From NCBI RefSeq assembly GCF_020567525.1, contig NZ_JAJCVI010000007.1, positions 1 to 64,000 of the forward strand: a DNA stretch of 64,000 nt, read 5' to 3'. The translations under genes were made by a program, and so were the position numbers. Below are positions 28,436 to 37,845 of the stretch, one piece after another (position 1 is the stretch's first letter; each line of letters starts with the position of its first letter). A model generated the notes under the pieces. The model did not search any database and was not told the origin of the DNA. It was given only the letters and a program-made list of their open reading frames with translations. The stretch is from Halorubellus salinus (GTDB taxonomy: Archaea; Halobacteriota; Halobacteria; Halobacteriales; Natrialbaceae).

Positions 28436-28604
28436 GCGTGGGCGTCGCGTGCGCGGCGAGGACGGCCGCTACTACGACAAGCAAGCGTGCCGGGACGCCG
28501 GGAAGAAAGCCCACGAGAACCGCATCCAGACCGCACTCCGGCGCGCGGGCTGGAAGCTCCGCGGGCTCGCCGCCAAGCTCGCAGTCTGGCGGAGGTGGCA
28601 ATAG
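28425..28604 (+). CDS. Small basic protein (GTG start)
   Basis: A 59-residue, strongly basic protein (S-R-K-R-G-R-R-V-R-G, then helices ending A-V-W-R-R-W-Q). GGAGGTG lies at 28,411-28,417, 7 bases before the GTG. It overlaps the previous gene by 11 bases and its TAG is followed directly by the next ATG. Possibly nucleic-acid binding or on the inner face of the membrane. Confidence 0.6.
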   Translation: MSRKRGRRVRGEDGRYYDKQACRDAGKKAHENRIQTALRRAGWKLRGLAAKLAVWRRWQ

Positions 28605-29048
28605 ATGGGGCGACTCAGTGACGCCGCGACGACCGTGCTCGGACTGCCGCGGCGCATCGGTCGCGACCTCGTCCAGATGAAGGACGGCCTTCGAGAGTTC
28701 ATCGGCGAGGGCGTTCTCGTCGGGAAGCTCGCGGACCTCCTGTACTCGACGACGCTCGGTGCGGCCATCGACGCACTCGGCGCCGAGGACCCCGATGACC
28801 AGATAACGGGCTCCGTCATCATGATCTCGTGGAGCATCGGCACCTCGATATTCACGGGCGGATTCACGCTCCTGTTCGTCCTCGTCTGGGGGTTCTTCCT
28901 CGCGATGGGCGTGTTCCGGTACTCGGATGACGGCGAGCGCGCCTGGGACAACCACGCGCCCGACATCGACGTCGACATCCCTGGGACTGGCCTGCGGTCG
29001 AAGCCCAAGCAGTACACGACGCGGTCGCGGCGCGGAGGTGAGGACTGA
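28605..29048 (+). CDS. Small membrane protein
   Basis: A 147-residue protein with an amphipathic N-terminus and hydrophobic segments at about 63-80 and 84-105, followed by a charged cytoplasmic-type tail. It begins directly after the previous stop, and its end overlaps the next gene's ATG by 1 base. Unknown family. Confidence 0.66.
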   Translation: MGRLSDAATTVLGLPRRIGRDLVQMKDGLREFIGEGVLVGKLADLLYSTTLGAAIDALGAEDPDDQITGSVIMISWSIGTSIFTGGFTLLFVLVWGFFLAMGVFRYSDDGERAWDNHAPDIDVDIPGTGLRSKPKQYTTRSRRGGED

Positions 29049-30412
29049 TGGCGCGGAAACCACGGCACGGCCGCGAGCGCGTGGACGACGCGGTCGACAC
29101 CGTCACGAATATCAACGCACGGTCCATCGTCGGGAAACTCGAGTACCTGGCGGTGTACGTACTCGGGACGGCGGCGTTCATCGCCATCGCGGTGCTACTG
29201 GCGTACACGGCAACGAGCGGGGGCCCGCTCATCGCGGCCGCTGCGGGTATCGTCCTGTTCGTATGGGCGGCGTCTACGCTCCGCCCGCACCTGAACTCGG
29301 TAGAGAACTTCGCGGCGTGGCTCTGGAGCGCGGAGTCCGCGGACTGGCTCCACGACACATGGTGTCGAATCGCCCCGTGGCACGACGACCGCGGACGCAC
29401 GACCGCCCGACGGGTACTCGCGCTCGCGATGACCGTCTGTGTCCTGGGGAGCGCACTCGCGGTCGCGATGCCAGCAGGTGCGACCCCGGGCTCGCAGTCG
29501 TCGTCGACGACAGCCGCGTGCAGCGAAGAGGTCGTGCACGACTGGCCGTTGACGAACGCGACCGCTGAGACGTTCAACAACTCCTCGTCGGTGTCGCAGG
29601 TGAAGGCGAACACGAAGATACGTATCGAGCACACGGACTCGTTCTACCGAGTCAGGGCGCAGAACCCGAACTCGTACTGCGTGCACTTCACGGTCCGCAT
29701 CCACGCGGACATCATCCCACCCACGGAACTCGGGAGCCTGAAGTCTGTGAACGGGACGACGACGGGGGAGTGGCACGACATCACCGAGTTCGACTCCCAG
29801 CGGACGTACACGGAGATCGAGTTCACGCTGTCGGGTGGGGAGTCGGCGATGTTCGCCCCGTCGGAGCCGGCGGTGTTGATTCCGGCGTGGCGCGACCAGC
29901 AGAAACGCGAGGCCGAAGGCCTCCTCGCTCGGGTGACGTCGACGTTGGACTTCGAGAGTCCGTTCGACGATGACACCGAGGACCTGAAGGCGAAGACGTA
30001 TCGGTTCTCGAAGCCGAACGGCTCTGACTACCTCACCGTCCGCCTCGACAACCGCACCACGAACCAGAGCATCGACGAGTGGTACGCGCTCTCCCGGCCG
30101 GCCGGAAGTGAGGCTCCGTGGGACCCGATCACGCAGGAGTCCGACGCGGGCGTGTTCTATCGGACGGTCGACGGTGGGTCGAAGCTCCAGTTCGTGTTCA
30201 ACAACCCGAACGCGACGGTGAAGTTCGTCGCCAACCCCGAGGCCGGCGACAAGCTCGACTACGACGTCGAATCACTCCAACGGTCGCTGTACGAACTCAA
30301 GGAGTCGCTCTCGCTTCCGTTCATCCTCGGATTCGCGCCGATACTTCAGGAGCACCTACTGTCACTGACCGGGCTCGCGGTCGCTGGCGCAACGCGGAGG
30401 TATCACCCATGA
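29048..30412 (+). CDS. Membrane protein with extracellular domain
   Basis: A 454-residue protein. Two N-terminal helices (about 35-55 and 61-77), a third near 120-140 that is followed by a long sequon-rich extracellular domain with Cys residues, and a hydrophobic C-terminal segment (L-P-F-I-L-G-F-A-P-I-L) before R-R-Y-H-P. Overlaps the next gene by 4 bases (ATGA). Unknown family. The fold layout resembles its neighbours 25,788-26,912 and 33,217-34,605. Confidence 0.7.
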   Translation: MARKPRHGRERVDDAVDTVTNINARSIVGKLEYLAVYVLGTAAFIAIAVLLAYTATSGGPLIAAAAGIVLFVWAASTLRPHLNSVENFAAWLWSAESADWLHDTWCRIAPWHDDRGRTTARRVLALAMTVCVLGSALAVAMPAGATPGSQSSSTTAACSEEVVHDWPLTNATAETFNNSSSVSQVKANTKIRIEHTDSFYRVRAQNPNSYCVHFTVRIHADIIPPTELGSLKSVNGTTTGEWHDITEFDSQRTYTEIEFTLSGGESAMFAPSEPAVLIPAWRDQQKREAEGLLARVTSTLDFESPFDDDTEDLKAKTYRFSKPNGSDYLTVRLDNRTTNQSIDEWYALSRPAGSEAPWDPITQESDAGVFYRTVDGGSKLQFVFNNPNATVKFVANPEAGDKLDYDVESLQRSLYELKESLSLPFILGFAPILQEHLLSLTGLAVAGATRRYHP

Positions 30413-30627
30413 AGATACTCCAAGGATTCCTCACGACCATCGCGGTTCTCGTCATCGGTGTATCGCTGCTGAATGAAGGCGGGGCGTACCTCGCCGGCCT
30501 CATCGCACTGCTCTTGATTGTGGTGGCGTTCGGGCTGCCGTTCGCGAAGCAGTACGTGCTCGCGGCGAGCCGGGGGCGGTGGAGTGGCGAGAGCAACCCA
30601 GACCGGCGCGAGGTGCATGACGAATGA
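30409..30627 (+). CDS. Small two-TM protein
   Basis: A 72-residue protein with helices at about 4-22 and 27-47 and a polar tail. It starts with ATGA overlapping the previous stop and ends 4 bases inside the next gene. The double overlap supports a genuine gene. Confidence 0.62.
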   Translation: MKILQGFLTTIAVLVIGVSLLNEGGAYLAGLIALLLIVVAFGLPFAKQYVLAASRGRWSGESNPDRREVHDE

Positions 30628-30932
30628 TGGATGCGCTCATGCCGTTCCTCGTCATCGCGGGCGGGCTCGGCGTCGGCTACGTCGTGTACCTCCGATGGAC
30701 GCGCCACGTCACCATCTTCGGGGCGTCCTTCCGCGCGTTCGTCGCGTTCTTCTGGGTGCTCGCCTCCATCGCTACCGTCGTCCAGGGCTTCCTCTATGCC
30801 GGGTTCGCGATGATAGTCCTCTTCTTCTCGGTGTTCCTCTCGAATGCCGACCGCGCGCACCGAGCCGCGACCAAGCAGGACGGCACCCGCAAACGTATCG
30901 CGGACCTCCTGAACCCTAATTCTGGCCGATGA
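30624..30932 (+). CDS. Small membrane protein
   Basis: A 102-residue protein with about three hydrophobic segments (residues 5-23, 33-50 and 55-75) and a basic tail (R-A-A-T-K-Q-D-G-T-R-K-R). Overlaps the previous gene. Unknown function. Confidence 0.64.
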   Translation: MMDALMPFLVIAGGLGVGYVVYLRWTRHVTIFGASFRAFVAFFWVLASIATVVQGFLYAGFAMIVLFFSVFLSNADRAHRAATKQDGTRKRIADLLNPNSGR

Positions 30933-30975
30933 CTCCCCTTACTCGCGTTATAACACGAACCGCGGGGAGAACACG

Positions 30976-31308
30976 ATGACCGGCGACTACGGTGAAGCGA
31001 GCTTCACGCCCATCCGGAACGGCGGGCAACTGTACGTGCCGACGGCGATCGCGCAGAACCCACGGCTCGGGTTCGACCCGGGCGACGACGTCCGCTTCCG
31101 CGTCTTGGACTGCGGTGTCCTCATCGCGTGGCGGGCCGGTGACCTCCCTTCGGACGAACTGGTCGTGCCGCCACCCGACCCCGCTCGACTCCCGTGGCCG
31201 CTCTCCTCGACGGGCACCACCTACCACGAGCTCACCGACGAGCGCGACGACACGCACGCCGAACCAGACGCGGACACCACTTCGACAAACGCACCGACTC
31301 CCGACTAA
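30976..31308 (+). CDS. AbrB/SpoVT-like DNA-binding protein
   Basis: A 110-residue protein. Residues about 8-50 fit the swapped-hairpin AbrB pattern (N-G-G-Q-L-Y-V-P-T-A-I-A, then L-G-F-D-P-G-D-D-V-R-F-R-V). The C-terminus is a disordered acidic tail. It is the only likely regulator within the membrane-protein block and may control it. The assignment rests on the beta-strand pattern alone. Confidence 0.5.
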   Translation: MTGDYGEASFTPIRNGGQLYVPTAIAQNPRLGFDPGDDVRFRVLDCGVLIAWRAGDLPSDELVVPPPDPARLPWPLSSTGTTYHELTDERDDTHAEPDADTTSTNAPTPD

Positions 31309-31322
31309 CCCACACTCACATC

Positions 31323-32090
31323 ATGTATCAATCGACGGCACCCGATAGCGAACAGCAACGGAGCGAGATCGAGCTGCTCCGGCGGCGACTCATGAACGTC
31401 CTGCCGGACATCGACAACCAACCCCTCTGGCTGGGGGTCTCGAAGTGGCTGCAAGCCACCGCCGACACCAGCCATCAGGGCTCGCTCGAGAGCCAGGTCC
31501 GTGGCGAACTCGCGGACTTGAAGAGCGACCCCGACCACAAGATGTTCCCGCACGTCGGCGTCGACCAGCCCGAGGACGCGTTCCCGGACCGGTGTGAGGG
31601 CTGCGAGCACTACGGCAAGCACTGCCCGATACTCGCCGACCGCATCGGCGGCCAGCATCTCAAACGCGCGTACGACGTCTCGACGAGCGACGACGAACTC
31701 GCGAGTAACCTCTTCGAGATCGCGAGCCAGTACGGCTGCGGCGTCATCAAGGAAATCGTCTCCGAGCGCCGTGGCGGTATCGAAGCCCAGAAACGCACCG
31801 GGCACGAGCTGTATCAGCGCGCCATCGTCCACGTCAAAGGCGACTGGGACGCCGAAGACGTCGACCTCGACGGCGAAATCCCCAGGCTTGACGACGCATC
31901 CGACGAGGCCGTGACCGACACGGATGGCGAGGGCGGGACTCCGTCCGCTCCGGGGGCGTCTGGCGGCGGTGGGATGCAGGGGCGTGCGATGCGGACTGAG
32001 CCGCCCGAGGAGGTCCGTGGGACGGTCGAGCGCGTGAGTGCGGCCGTGGACACGCGGAACCAAGCGGACGATGAGGGGGAGGCCGACTGA
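31323..32090 (+). CDS. Cysteine-containing soluble protein, unknown
   Basis: A 255-residue protein with the cysteine set C-x-x-C (residues about 90-93) followed by H-Y-G-K-H-C, which looks like a small metal site. N-terminal helices, a middle basic part and a disordered acidic/glycine-rich end. ATG at 31,323 is preferred to an upstream frame that is arginine-rich and overlaps the previous gene. Its last base overlaps the next ATG. Confidence 0.6.
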   Translation: MYQSTAPDSEQQRSEIELLRRRLMNVLPDIDNQPLWLGVSKWLQATADTSHQGSLESQVRGELADLKSDPDHKMFPHVGVDQPEDAFPDRCEGCEHYGKHCPILADRIGGQHLKRAYDVSTSDDELASNLFEIASQYGCGVIKEIVSERRGGIEAQKRTGHELYQRAIVHVKGDWDAEDVDLDGEIPRLDDASDEAVTDTDGEGGTPSAPGASGGGGMQGRAMRTEPPEEVRGTVERVSAAVDTRNQADDEGEAD

Positions 32091-33205
32091 TGGCGAGTGG
32101 TGGCTTCCTCGGGCCGCTCGCGCAGATGGGTCTCGTCGGACTTGTCGTCATCCTCGTCCTCGTCTTGCTGTTCATCGTCGGGTCGAAGTGGCTCTCGAAG
32201 CAGTTCAGCGACGAGGACCGCGCCGACACCGAGGACCGGATGCGCGAGGAATCCAAGTCCGGGTCGACGAGCGAGCGCGTCGCCCTCCGTGATAAACCGA
32301 AGCGGTGGCCGGTCACGACGAAGCTCTTCTGGGCCGCCGTCGTCGGGTTCTTCGCCATCGGCGCCTACGGCGCGTACGTCTACGCGCAGTCTGGCAGCCC
32401 GTCTTCCATCGCGTACGCGACCGAGCTCACGGCCGGCGCGTACGCAGTCGTACTCATCGGGATGGGCGTCTGGATCACGCGCAAGCAGGACGCGAAGTCG
32501 GGCGAACTCACGGTGATCTACGAGCAGGAGAACGCGAACCATCAGGACTCGTATCACTACGAGGTCGACCGTCTCCAGAAACACACCTACGAGGAGGCCG
32601 GCGAGGAACGCACCGCACTCCTCCTCCCACTGTTGTCGGAGCAGCGGCTGTTCGGGTTGTTCTGGAAGCGGTTGCTCTCGGCGGACCAGAACGAACTCCG
32701 TGACCGCGACCACCGCCGCCCCGAAGACCGCGCTCTCGCTCGCGTCGAGGTCGACGACGAGAGCGTCACCTGGGACCAAGATGCGAGCGAACTCACGGTG
32801 CGCGCCCGGTCGCGGGATACGGTGGACAACCCGAACAAGCACTGGGACTACGAGTTCCAACCATCGAAGCGTCGGAGTGAGGCGGAGGTCTCCCAGCTCC
32901 AACAGGACAAGGAGGAACTTCGCCAGATGGTGCTCGACCTGCGGCGGCGTATCGGTATCCTCAGCGAGAACATGGCGACGCTCGAGACGGAACTGGAGAA
33001 CGCGGATCACTTCGGGAGCAAGCGCCTCCAGGCCCAGTTCGAGCGCGCGATGGAACTCACGATGGGTCTCGACCGCGGGCAGATGGAGATGCTCCAACTC
33101 GACCCGAACGACGTGCCCGGGGAACAGTCCTCTGGGTTCGCGCCGCATCCCGGCGCCGGCCGACAGAACGGCGCTGGCGGCAGCGACGAATCATCCGCCG
33201 ACTAA
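32090..33205 (+). CDS. Membrane protein with cytoplasmic coiled coil
   Basis: A 371-residue protein. Membrane helices at about 11-31, 78-98 and 108-127, then a soluble domain, then a coiled coil at about 265-305 (S-Q-L-Q-Q-D-K-E-E-L-R-Q-M). The C-terminus is glycine- and serine-rich. A scaffold role is possible. Unknown family. Confidence 0.68.
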   Translation: MASGGFLGPLAQMGLVGLVVILVLVLLFIVGSKWLSKQFSDEDRADTEDRMREESKSGSTSERVALRDKPKRWPVTTKLFWAAVVGFFAIGAYGAYVYAQSGSPSSIAYATELTAGAYAVVLIGMGVWITRKQDAKSGELTVIYEQENANHQDSYHYEVDRLQKHTYEEAGEERTALLLPLLSEQRLFGLFWKRLLSADQNELRDRDHRRPEDRALARVEVDDESVTWDQDASELTVRARSRDTVDNPNKHWDYEFQPSKRRSEAEVSQLQQDKEELRQMVLDLRRRIGILSENMATLETELENADHFGSKRLQAQFERAMELTMGLDRGQMEMLQLDPNDVPGEQSSGFAPHPGAGRQNGAGGSDESSAD

Positions 33206-33216
33206 CCCGATTACTC

Positions 33217-34605
33217 ATGCACTCGATGATGGATGCAGATACTCGAGCCCATAGTCTCGCGCTCGTGCTCCTCGCGGTCGCCTTGGCCGCGTCGGTGCCG
33301 ATTGGCGCGGCTGCCGGGCCACACGACACCGGGCCGCTCGACGGCCCACAGCACAGCCTCACCCCGAACAACACCACGACCACCACGACCACTGCGCCAG
33401 CGGGGCCGAACAACTCGACGACCGGCACACCCTCGGGGCCGCCGTCGATGGCCTCACAAGCCCGCATCACGCCGTCGATTCCGAATGAGGACTACGTCGG
33501 CGTCTCCGTCGTCGAATCTGACGCGGTCTACAACACGACCGGCGGGTTCGTCACGTTCACCGTCTCGGAGCCGGTCGCGGCCGCTCGCGTCCAACAGCGG
33601 GGCGCGAGCGTCGACGTGCTCGCCGAAGGGCATATGCTCCGCGTCCAGTACGCGGACGACGCCTCCCAACCCGGGAGTGCGACCCTGTTCACGACCGAGC
33701 TGTTCTTCGAGGACAACTCCACGAAGGCGGTCAAGCTCTACGCGCGGAACACGGGCGTGTCGGCGTCGACGGCTATCAATCCGGAGTGGCAGGCGCTCAT
33801 CAAGCACGTCCGCGAGAACGCCGACGACTCCGGGTACAACGCGACGCCCGGCGGCGGCCTCGAGTACGTTGAGCAGGTCGAGGATCGCGCCGACCTGTTC
33901 AGTGGCCTCCTCACCGAGGACTTCAAACGGTACCCGGTGCTGTGGCTGGCGAACTTCACGAACATCCCGATGGTGCTCACCTTCCTCGCGTTGCTGATGG
34001 CGACCGCGTATCTGTGGAAACGGAAGTTCGGGTGGATTCTCTCCCGACAGCAGGTGTCGGCGTCAATCTCGGCGATCATGCGCGCCAGGGGCTGCCAGGA
34101 GTACGAGGAGAGCCGACAGGCCGCCGCGCAACACCCGCTCGCCGAGGTGGAGGGTATCGGGACGAATGCGGCGCGGTACTGGAACTCGGAGATGGGCGTG
34201 GAGACCATCGACGACATGGTCGAGATCGCGTGCAAGGGCATCGTCGCGACCGACGACACCGGCCGTGTGGAGACCGACGAGCACGGCAACGACGTCCTCC
34301 TCACCCACGGCGTCGACGACCTCACGAAGGTCGACCCCGTGACCGAGCGCAAGTTGCGTGAGGAGACGTGGTTGAAGCCGATTCTCGTGCAGAACCGGAT
34401 GCGTGCGGAGACGGCGCTCGCGAACATCGAGACGGCACTCCAAGTTGCGGAGAAGCAGTACCGTCGGGGGAATCAGGTTCGGGAGACGCGGATGCAGGTC
34501 CAGGACCTCCTCGGCCAGCTGCGTGATATCGAGACGGGCGAGCAGACCGCCGCCATCGCCGCCGGCTCACAGAGCCGCCGCGTCCCCATGGGAGGTGACG
34601 ACTGA
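33217..34605 (+). CDS. Single-pass membrane protein with helix-hairpin-helix-like cytoplasmic part
   Basis: A 462-residue protein. A signal peptide (L-A-L-V-L-L-A-V-A-L-A-A), a Thr-rich linker, an extracellular beta domain with sequons, a membrane helix at about 245-265, then a cytoplasmic part. Within it the sequence V-E-G-I-G-T-N-A-A-R-Y-W followed by a short helix resembles a helix-hairpin-helix DNA-binding element, then a long helix near 395-450. A link between the cell surface and DNA would suit a packaging or segregation role, which is speculation. Overlaps the next gene by 1 base. Confidence 0.65.
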   Translation: MHSMMDADTRAHSLALVLLAVALAASVPIGAAAGPHDTGPLDGPQHSLTPNNTTTTTTTAPAGPNNSTTGTPSGPPSMASQARITPSIPNEDYVGVSVVESDAVYNTTGGFVTFTVSEPVAAARVQQRGASVDVLAEGHMLRVQYADDASQPGSATLFTTELFFEDNSTKAVKLYARNTGVSASTAINPEWQALIKHVRENADDSGYNATPGGGLEYVEQVEDRADLFSGLLTEDFKRYPVLWLANFTNIPMVLTFLALLMATAYLWKRKFGWILSRQQVSASISAIMRARGCQEYEESRQAAAQHPLAEVEGIGTNAARYWNSEMGVETIDDMVEIACKGIVATDDTGRVETDEHGNDVLLTHGVDDLTKVDPVTERKLREETWLKPILVQNRMRAETALANIETALQVAEKQYRRGNQVRETRMQVQDLLGQLRDIETGEQTAAIAAGSQSRRVPMGGDD

Positions 34606-36545
34606 TGGAGCTCGATCCACGCGAGATCGCTAAGCGGGAACGGACTCGCGAAAATGACTCTTCGGGTGATATCCGGCTTGTCCTCTGGTGGATGCTTCGC
34701 GGCGTAGTTGTCGTGATAGGGCTGTTCTACGTTGCCGTCACGAAGAACGTCACGATGGGCCTGGGGGCGACGGCATTTGTGCTGGCGGCGTCGTTCGTGG
34801 TGCCGCGTCTCCCGCGGCTCGTGCGGCTCGCAGCGGGGAAGGCGGTGGGGGACCCGCGGCAGTTCCCGAGTCGGCTCCTCCGCGTCGGGGCGTTCCTGTT
34901 CATCCTCCTCGTGGTCGTGGCCGTCTCGTTCGTGCTAAGTCAGTCCACGAACGGCGGCGGCGACGGTGGGACGAGTTCGTACTGGCTGTTCAACCTCGTC
35001 TCGACGGTCGTGGAAAACCCAGTCGTCATCATCGGTGCGGCGCTCTTCCTGTACTATCGGGCGTTCGGGCTGCGGCGGTCGTGGGCGGCGCGGCAAGCTG
35101 CGGACACGACGGGGTGGCTCGTCGAGAGCGTCAAGCAGCTGAGCGACGAGGTCCGCTCGATGACCGGGTCGTCGTTCGTCATCGTCTCCAGCGACGACAC
35201 CCAACGCGACATCGAGCACGCGGTCGACGAGGGGCTGGACGCGAGCGTCAGCGGGGCGTCGCATGACCGGGAGCGTCCGGACTTCTACGCGAGCCTCAGC
35301 GAGGTCGTCGACGTCGACGACGAACAATGGCTCACGCACGAAGACGTGACGGATGGTGCGACGGACGCCCAACGGCTCGCGACCGCGCTCGCCACCACCA
35401 CGGAGTTCATGCCGACCAAATCCACGGCGGTCGCCCGCAGCGAGACGTCGGAGAGTGAACGAGCCGGCCTCGGGGCCGCCTTCGACACGGACCCGGAGCC
35501 GGAACCACTGTTCGACGACGACCACGCAGACGGCGACGACGACGATATTCCGACCGCGTCCGCTGCGGACGACGTCCCGTGGGGCGTGGCCGTGAAGGAA
35601 GAACTGCACTCGCTGTGGCTGTCGCTGTCGGCGTCGGTGAGCAAGGGCCGCATCTACTGGGAACTCGGCCTCCCGTACCTCGTGGCGGCGTGGCTCCAGC
35701 TCGTCGCCGCCGGCTTCTGGGTCCAACCCGCCGTCTACCTCGTCGTCCTCGGCGGGACGAGCCCGCTCGCCGCACTCGGCGCGTTCTGGCTGCGGAAGCG
35801 CATCCAGGACCGCCGCATCAGCAAGCACCGAACGTCGAGTTCGGGGTCGTTCTGGACTGACGCCGGCGCCCGCGTGAAGGTCGTCGACGCACCAGACGTG
35901 ACGGCGTACGTCGGCCAGACCGCGGGCGGGCGGACGTACGCGAGTTACGACCGCCGGGAGTTCGTCTCGGAGTTCAGTCAGCGTCTCTGGGAGATGACGC
36001 GCGAAGACGAATCCATCAGCCCCTCGCTGCTCGAGCAGTACGCGCGGAACCTCAAGCAGATGAAACCCAACCTCCACGGCCACCTCCAGAACACCGAACT
36101 CGTAGCGATCCGCGGCGATGTCGCCGACGCCGTCGACGGCGCGCAAGACGAGGTCCTCACGAAGTCGCGGCTCGCGTACGACGTCATCGAGCCCGACCAG
36201 CATCGCCTGAGTTACGACCTCGGCCACGACCCGAAGCTGGTCGCGGAGGTCTACCGGCAGAAGGTCGAGGAGAGCCATGAGCTCGCGGAGGTCGAGAGTA
36301 CGCGGGAGACGCCGGACGGGACTGAGGTCGAGTTGACGCTCGTGTATCCGACGACGAAGACGCGGCTCCCGGATATGACGGAGTTGCACTCGCGGTTCAG
36401 CAGGCGGTTCATGGGCGTCGCCGGCGAGCCCATCTACGAGCTCCCGGCGGTCGACCCGCGCGAGGACCTCACCGGGCACGCCGTCCCGGTCGGCACGCAA
36501 ACGACGATTCAGAGTTCCGGGGCGCTACCACCAGCTGGTGATTGA
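34605..36545 (+). CDS. Large multi-pass membrane protein
   Basis: A 646-residue protein, last of the long block. Helices at about 25-45, 50-68, 88-108 and 125-148, a cytoplasmic acidic region (D-D-D-H-A-D-G-D-D-D-D), two more helices near 355-395, and a C-terminal soluble domain of about 230 residues. No ATP-binding motif. Unknown family. Confidence 0.68.
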   Translation: MELDPREIAKRERTRENDSSGDIRLVLWWMLRGVVVVIGLFYVAVTKNVTMGLGATAFVLAASFVVPRLPRLVRLAAGKAVGDPRQFPSRLLRVGAFLFILLVVVAVSFVLSQSTNGGGDGGTSSYWLFNLVSTVVENPVVIIGAALFLYYRAFGLRRSWAARQAADTTGWLVESVKQLSDEVRSMTGSSFVIVSSDDTQRDIEHAVDEGLDASVSGASHDRERPDFYASLSEVVDVDDEQWLTHEDVTDGATDAQRLATALATTTEFMPTKSTAVARSETSESERAGLGAAFDTDPEPEPLFDDDHADGDDDDIPTASAADDVPWGVAVKEELHSLWLSLSASVSKGRIYWELGLPYLVAAWLQLVAAGFWVQPAVYLVVLGGTSPLAALGAFWLRKRIQDRRISKHRTSSSGSFWTDAGARVKVVDAPDVTAYVGQTAGGRTYASYDRREFVSEFSQRLWEMTREDESISPSLLEQYARNLKQMKPNLHGHLQNTELVAIRGDVADAVDGAQDEVLTKSRLAYDVIEPDQHRLSYDLGHDPKLVAEVYRQKVEESHELAEVESTRETPDGTEVELTLVYPTTKTRLPDMTELHSRFSRRFMGVAGEPIYELPAVDPREDLTGHAVPVGTQTTIQSSGALPPAGD

Positions 36546-36586
36546 TATATACAGGTGAGATACTGCTCGCTCCTGTTTCGGAGATA

Positions 36587-36596
36587 CTTTTATAAA
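36587..36596 (+). promoter_or_regulatory. TATA box, leaderless promoter for 36,618
   Basis: The sequence CTTTTATAAA is centred about 26 bases before the ATG at 36,618, which puts the transcript start on the start codon. This fixes the start of the small membrane protein that follows. Confidence 0.65.
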
Positions 36597-36617
36597 CTCG
36601 CTGAGATTACTGGAACT

Positions 36618-36830
36618 ATGGCATTAGATGACTTTATCGCCAAGATACTGGTTTATGGAGTGCCAATCCTCGGTCTCGTAGCGATCTTAGCTGGTATTAT
36701 TGTCTTTATTGCTGCACCTGAGATGGGTCAGGAGGGACGGATTTCAATGATTACGTGGGGTGTTGGTTTTCTGCTGGTACTCCAAGGATTGACCTCAATA
36801 TTCGTCGGCATTAACTCCCTATCCGAGTGA
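36618..36830 (+). CDS. Small two-TM membrane protein
   Basis: A 70-residue protein with two helices (about 9-29 and 43-62). Its own TATA box implies a leaderless transcript. Codon use is A+T-rich compared with the block before it, so it probably belongs to a different genetic layer. Function unknown. Confidence 0.66.
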   Translation: MALDDFIAKILVYGVPILGLVAILAGIIVFIAAPEMGQEGRISMITWGVGFLLVLQGLTSIFVGINSLSE

Positions 36831-36947
36831 TTGATACGCACGGACGATGTCACGCTCGATGCATTCTTTTTGGGATGAAACCATCGAGCAGGATTGAGAG
36901 ATACATGGGACTCACGAATCGCTCAGTACAGGCTGGACTGGTAGTCG

Positions 36948-37343
36948 CTAACCCGGCGGTTCAACAGTAAATACAATGTCATCTCGGTGAATAATGACAT
37001 GGAGTGGTTCACTGACTTGCTCCCACTCTAACTGATTAGAGGGCTGGTTGTCAATATCTACAGATACGGTAACTACATGACCGTTCTGTCGGGGGATGTC
37101 GTCACTCACAACTACTTGATCTCCACCAGAAACAGTCGCAATCTCTGAATTAAGGATTGGTTCGTCCCGATCAGCGTTAGTTACAGTTACCATTACCCGT
37201 GTCTCGACATCAAGCGCACTGTGGAGAACGAGTCCAGTGGAATCCGATTTTGGAGAGGAGCCACAGCCCGCTGTTGCCGTTGTAATGATGATTCCACCAA
37301 TGCGGAGTGCGTCACGGCGAGATAGAGTGGAGAGAACATCCAT
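36948..37343 (-). CDS. Tat lipoprotein, function unknown
   Basis: A 131-residue protein with a Tat motif (S-R-R-D-A-L-R) and a lipobox T-A-G-C at residue about 27. The remainder fits one immunoglobulin-like beta domain. The TATA box at 37,362-37,372 lies 25 bases before the ATG, so the transcript is leaderless. Confidence 0.72.
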   Translation of the reverse strand: MDVLSTLSRRDALRIGGIIITTATAGCGSSPKSDSTGLVLHSALDVETRVMVTVTNADRDEPILNSEIATVSGGDQVVVSDDIPRQNGHVVTVSVDIDNQPSNQLEWEQVSEPLHVIIHRDDIVFTVEPPG

Positions 37344-37361
37344 ACAGGGTATTAATGCGAT

Positions 37362-37372
37362 GATAAAATAAG
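37362..37372 (-). promoter_or_regulatory. TATA box for the lipoprotein gene at 36,948-37,343
   Basis: On the - strand the sequence is CTTATTTTATC, centred 25 bases upstream of the ATG. Confidence 0.55.
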
Positions 37373-37845
37373 CCTTCTTCTTGTTGATGTCTGACCAATT
37401 CGCATCCCTACTGAACAGGTGATTCAGAGTGTTGTCTGTGAATACAACCGGTTCATTGTGCTGAACTCATCCTCTGTATGCAGCACCACTTTCGTATCAG
37501 ATGATGAGTTCAATAGAGCCGACTGAATTGAATCGCAGTTTCTGTTCTTGGATCCGGCGTTGAAAAGTCAAATTCGCTGTTCAACACCTTCCTGCGGCGA
37601 TTCTTAGACTTTCACTCGTGGGTTTCAGTTTTCGGTCACGGCCGCGCGGGTGTACGGCCTACGCGATAAGGTACGGCACCATTTAAAAATAGGTTCGATT
37701 CTACCCCACACCTTGGTGTCGGGTCGGGGCGTGGGGGTGGTGCACATCGCTATCGGGCACCCCAGGTAGATATCTGGTGGCGACTCAGTCGCGCGGCGCC
37801 GCTGTCGGTGTCGAGCGACGTGGTGTGCGGAGAGACGAGCGCGGG
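37373..37845. other. Non-coding stretch
   Basis: About 470 bases without a convincing gene. It contains a TATA-like CATTTAAAAATA at 37,680-37,691 on the + strand and G-rich runs after it. A GGTTCGATTC string recalls a tRNA T-loop, but no matching stems form. No repeat or attachment site was recognised. Confidence 0.4.

Noticed and set aside
18626-36545. Type IV secretion or conjugation cluster
   Set aside because: No VirB4/TraG-like ATPase, relaxase or coupling protein was found in any frame.
37670-37730. GGTTCGATTC as the T-loop of a tRNA or an attachment site
   Set aside because: The flanking bases do not form a five-pair T stem, and no acceptor, D or anticodon arms can be drawn.
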